A DNA stretch of 64,000 nt from Schizochytrium sp. CCTCC M209059 (taxonomy: Eukaryota > Sar > Bigyra > Thraustochytrida > Thraustochytriidae). Position 1 is the first letter of the stretch, and each line of letters opens with the position of its first letter. The position numbers were made by a program, and so were the translations under genes. Positions 62,001-64,000 of the stretch are shown piece after piece. The notes under the pieces are model-generated. The model worked only from the letters and a program-made list of their open reading frames with translations. It had not been told where the DNA came from and ran no database searches. The stretch spans positions 152,548-216,547 of the forward strand of contig KN805394.1 in the NCBI GenBank assembly GCA_000818945.1, read 5' to 3'.

Positions 62001-62455
62001 TTGTGGACGAGAGGGACTATGTCGGTCTGTTTTCCGACACCGTTTTTGCCGAGTATGGAGCGATGGACGATCCTTCGAGTCGAGTGGATGAGATTTCGCG
62101 CAAGGGAACGCTCTTTAGCAAACTGAGCGGGGAAGGCGAATTGGGGCTCGTGCGGAGGCAGCGAAGTAAGAAACCTTCGGCGGAGAGGACACAGCAAGAG
62201 ATGAAGCTTCGCGACGAGATTTCGCGATCTTCGAAACGAAGGGTCGTGCGTGTGCCGATCCGTGGGATAGGAGGCGCAACGCCCGCGCCAAGGATTTCGA
62301 GAGCGCGGCGCTCTGGGCCTGTACCGGGCAGTAGCAACATTGACAGCAACAGCAACAGCAGCAACAGCAGCAACAGCAACAACAACAACAACAAAAACAG
62401 CAGCAACAACAACAAAAACAGCAACAACTCGACAGGATTTGACTCTGAATACTGA
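59075..62455 (+). CDS. Large P-loop NTPase of unknown role with Asn/Ser-rich tail
   Basis: The product is 1126 residues from the ATG at 59075 (MNSKAPSSV...); a later ATG near 59493 (MVAMMERSRERADAAS) would remove a GC-rich, Arg/Ala-rich leader of about 138 residues. A short coiled coil (about 140-190) comes next. The P-loop is GGSGIGKSRF at 353-362 and the Walker B strand is IILCVDDI with D504-D505, giving a compact AAA/STAND-like ATPase module with later helices (ELYHEEKPWQAPRW, CAGVPKLMSIV). A further 450 residues follow with no recognised domain, then a basic region and about 35 residues of Asn/Ser/Lys runs encoded by CAA/CAG/AAC repeats. The ATPase layout recalls large P-loop proteins such as those of CRN/RHS-type families, but that link is weak. 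Confidence 0.7.
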   Translation: MNSKAPSSVGFLGPWTERNKQNVAARGGVSLRAGSSMTFARGGAGRLTGVGRRRQRRALTSADSPAGVWARAAWHGPQERVAGCWRAGAASWQWTQARGLSGSRTDRASRSATLPSAALSSVRPPSPSVTAKERTRSETMVAMMERSRERADAASAKLRDAHMEHATLASKIERLEQERDFLLKKGSFTESLVDAPNGPADIRGTGLAEMSEVAVRMMLPLVDRELTSTKNMAETVRLRFASLQNELEICREELNLFGAATRSRTLAYPVQTPASWSLGKVDPQDPMQLQSLRFERPYEVLQLALPGFMATLLDRREFIAESLGAWCSGTSPWAKQGEDEHFRLPIPLLNIAGGSGIGKSRFLEALAAPVQSIDRAWHMQPEHVQKPLTDGQLKWAALQDLAAGDADHGRFIARFRQATGVTVSFRGEYSRDADPEAAPEDALCTRVLHSYFGQGSPFTEFLGQIYTESLPSLAGAIRIIKSDIAARRPAGEDGATPTIILCVDDILDGAKMQQDALDVMVLAIAEACEQGPTLLPAVACSSQHMLDAAVARSTWATEEIVLAPLSRETVAKAVELYHEEKPWQAPRWMHDDGAMEVFAACAGVPKLMSIVAPRLKPHMGSMLDHIKALMTTSRLQQEIEGSPLYNVHSPDASLALASALSARKRPFATEEATLRLLRQGMLTGSFDDPFLAPIVPYIWTQLFGLKEPPLGFARLLASFDQVVNVSSEGRATEEILKKGPPSMKRSMGALIMYLNAASQTSRGRPTSLSDLILGEDVVPYSAPVETNDGYQAFRTPVRLGLDGLTVVEDFDVPTDAAWEPEPMHAYVLRYASDLQNHVNMLVALPESLSAEDEEASAADRKNTSASSSCVILGVSIRPEVTADPTPRSLARSAYALLNPKGVFFKWAREERFVYCQMRPRANCPGDLQGMYESHKSLMQSAIDPANEFHKVAENDGNTDVWRTPSVVLSFLRSSLLVDERDYVGLFSDTVFAEYGAMDDPSSRVDEISRKGTLFSKLSGEGELGLVRRQRSKKPSAERTQQEMKLRDEISRSSKRRVVRVPIRGIGGATPAPRISRARRSGPVPGSSNIDSNSNSSNSSNSNNNNNKNSSNNNKNSNNSTGFDSEY

Positions 62456-62544
62456 TAAGAATAGATATTTTCTGCTATAAGCTTAGATAGTCGGTATTTA
62501 CTGCAAGCGTGCGCCCGGCTGGCTGAAGAAGCAGCCGAGATACA

Positions 62545-62579
<35 letters not shown>

Positions 62580-62781
62580 TGCACGCGAAGGAGGTGGATG
62601 GGGTTGGTGGAGACGTTGATTGGATGGAGTAGGGCCAGTCGATGCGCCGTCCCGCCGCCGCCTGGTTTAAAAAAAAATATATGGAAAAGTAAAGAAAGAC
62701 GATGGGTGACGTGGACAATAGCCGCACACGGCTGATTGGGTGACTGCTGGGAGTGGCCAGAGGGAGGAGGAAAAGGTCCTG
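62456..62781. other. Convergent 3' spacer with an (AT)n microsatellite
   Basis: About 326 bases between convergent genes, including an alternating AT run at about 62546-62577. No gene seen. Confidence 0.7.
62546..62577. repeat. (AT)16 microsatellite
   Basis: About sixteen AT units between the stop codons of the NTPase and CBS genes. Confidence 0.9.
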
Positions 62782-63543
62782 TTAACCATCATGGATGGGC
62801 ATCTTCTCGGCCCGGATCTCGTCGAGGGTGTGCAGAGTGATCGTGCGCTCGTCCGCAAGGGCTTTGGCAATGTCCTTGATGTCGAGAAGTGCAACTATGG
62901 TTCCGTCAGGCTCGGCAATGGGAAGATGACGGATGTTCTTCATGACCATGATGTCAATGCAATCCTGCATGACATCGTCCGGAGTGGCGACAATAAGGTG
63001 GTTGCCCATGGTGGCGATTTCGTGTACAGGGGTCTTGTCCGAGGTCCTGCCGGCGTGAAGGACCTTGGTAAGGTAGTCGCGCTCCGTGATGATGCCGACA
63101 ATTTGGTCATCCTCGGTCACGCAGAGCGCGCCGGTGCGGCGCTCGACCATGAGACGGGTGGCTTCGAGCACGGTGGCGTCGCCGCTGACAGTCCATCCCT
63201 GGATTCTGCGAGCCTGGTCGGCAATGTTGAGGACATCGCTCACGCGGCGCTCGTTGAGGTCAACGCTCGAGGTCAGCCCGCGCGCCCATCCAAACACGGA
63301 CGATCGCTCCTCCATGGGGCTCACGCCAAGCACGACACCATGTGCCATCCGCGAATTGTCCAATCGGGTCGAGTACGCCCTAGTGACCCCGGCCATCATG
63401 CGTGCGGCCATCATACCGTTCCCTTGCACCGCTGCGGGCGCCGCGGCCGCCTGTTTCGCGGTCGCCGCGGTTCCCTGCGCCGTCGCGGCCGCTCCTGCTG
63501 CTGCCGCCGCGCGTGTTGCACGTGTCGCCGCCGCCCGCATCAT
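62782..63543 (-). CDS. Mitochondrial CBS-pair domain protein (CBSX3-like)
   Basis: The product is 253 residues. The first 60 or so are Ala/Arg/Thr-rich without acidic residues, ending near TRAYSTRLDN, as in a mitochondrial presequence. A pair of CBS motifs fills the rest: one around GALCVTEDDQIVGIITERDYL and the second around IRHLPIAEPDGTIVALLDIKDIAKAL. CBS pairs bind adenosine nucleotides. Stand-alone mitochondrial versions (plant CBSX3 and bacterial relatives) act as redox or energy sensors, for example on thioredoxin. There is no other domain. Two adjacent ATGs mark the start. CT and TTTC repeats lie upstream. Confidence 0.9.
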   Translation of the reverse strand: MMRAAATRATRAAAAAGAAATAQGTAATAKQAAAAPAAVQGNGMMAARMMAGVTRAYSTRLDNSRMAHGVVLGVSPMEERSSVFGWARGLTSSVDLNERRVSDVLNIADQARRIQGWTVSGDATVLEATRLMVERRTGALCVTEDDQIVGIITERDYLTKVLHAGRTSDKTPVHEIATMGNHLIVATPDDVMQDCIDIMVMKNIRHLPIAEPDGTIVALLDIKDIAKALADERTITLHTLDEIRAEKMPIHDG

Positions 63544-63742
63544 CGTCTCCTTCGGAACAGACCTGAGCGACGGACGCTCTGCTTGCTTGGTTGCCCGCCT
63601 CTTCTTGCCAAGCCGGCCCTGGCTTCTCGCTGGGCTTTTCCTCGCCGGGCTTCTCGCCCTCTCGCCCGCCGCTCGCCCGCCCGCTCGCTTGTTCGCTCGC
63701 TCGATCTCCTTCGCGGTGTTGCGGTTCTGGATGAGCCTCTGG

Positions 63743-63774
<32 letters not shown>

Positions 63775-63780
63775 GGTGCT

Positions 63781-63812
<32 letters not shown>

Positions 63813-64000
63813 TCCTTTTCGCTCCTTCTTTGTCTTTGTCCGTGCTTGCTTTGCTTCCTGTCCTGCCCTGCTTCCACACCGGTCGGTCGTGGTCCTCTTA
63901 GGGTTTCGCGTATCAAGTGCATAGGCCATTCGCTCGCTGGGTCCTCCTCGTGCAATCCAGAGTAGCAGGCGAGGAAATGGGCGTCTGCAAAGTGCTGCAA
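63544..64000. other. 5' flank of the CBS gene with CT and TTTC microsatellites
   Basis: The region holds an alternating CT tract at 63746-63773 and nine or so TTTC units at 63779-63815. In the sense of the CBS gene these read as GA and GAAA repeats. Nothing else was recognised before the window ends. Confidence 0.7.
63746..63815. repeat. Compound (CT)n and (TTTC)n microsatellite
   Basis: An alternating CT run of about 28 bases is followed within 8 bases by a TTTC run of about 36 bases, some 200-270 bases upstream of the CBS-protein start. Confidence 0.9.

Noticed and set aside
1..64000. CRISPR arrays, prokaryotic operons, phage or IS cassettes
   Set aside because: No regularly spaced repeats; gene structure, introns and spacing are eukaryotic throughout.

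Overview
This 64-kb window is nuclear DNA of a GC-rich, intron-poor, flagellated protist. The best fit is a thraustochytrid-like stramenopile (Labyrinthulomycetes). The evidence is direct for eukaryote (Mediator MED4-like, VMP1, COX10, SKI3-like and CFAP45 genes, and GT-AG introns) and inferential for lineage: strong GC bias, mostly single-exon genes, a motile-cilium gene, and a 'VEFSSVEVHE...GGPP' motif of a type I associate with stramenopile proteins. I resolve about 22 protein-coding loci, three of them with introns (four introns, 66-249 nt). I saw no rRNA, tRNA, CRISPR array or bacterial operon.

Layout. 1-9.3 kb: a secreted zinc metalloprotease and a full-length ABCC/MRP transporter. 9.5-13.4 kb: a mosaic of three tandem copies or fragments of a calcium-regulated actin-bundling-like gene (copy A full length but frameshifted, copy B 3' part only, copy C 5' part with a remodelled tail). 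13.6-20.8 kb, all minus strand: a tail-anchored ALDH3-type aldehyde dehydrogenase, a Tc1/mariner-type transposase-like gene with an altered catalytic triad, and VMP1. 21.5-24.4 kb: a zinc-finger PIP kinase and a small acidic protein. 24.4-27.6 kb: a repeat-rich stretch without a convincing gene. 27.6-37.3 kb: a cysteine-rich secreted protein, MED4-like, SKI3-like TPR protein and CFAP45. 38.3-45.3 kb: a receptor-like kinase-pseudokinase and an ABCG half-transporter. 46.4-53.5 kb: two uncharacterised proteins and a DEP-SANT-C2-sterol glucosyltransferase fusion. 54-64 kb: COX10, an auxin-efflux-carrier-family transporter, a large P-loop NTPase of unknown role, and a mitochondrial CBS-pair protein.

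The genes do not form a pathway. They are a typical eukaryotic mix of membrane lipid and organelle work (VMP1, PIP kinase, sterol glucosyltransferase, fatty aldehyde dehydrogenase), transport (ABCC, ABCG, AEC), cytoskeleton/cilium (actin bundler, CFAP45) and gene expression (MED4, SKI3).

The most unusual items are the kinase-pseudokinase receptor with a roughly 165-residue insertion in its activation segment, the DEP-SANT-C2-glycosyltransferase fusion, the PIP kinase with three zinc-binding modules, the duplicated actin-bundler array, the possibly domesticated transposase, a Cys/Trp module shared by two secreted proteins, and short tandem repeats that sit just upstream of most start codons.
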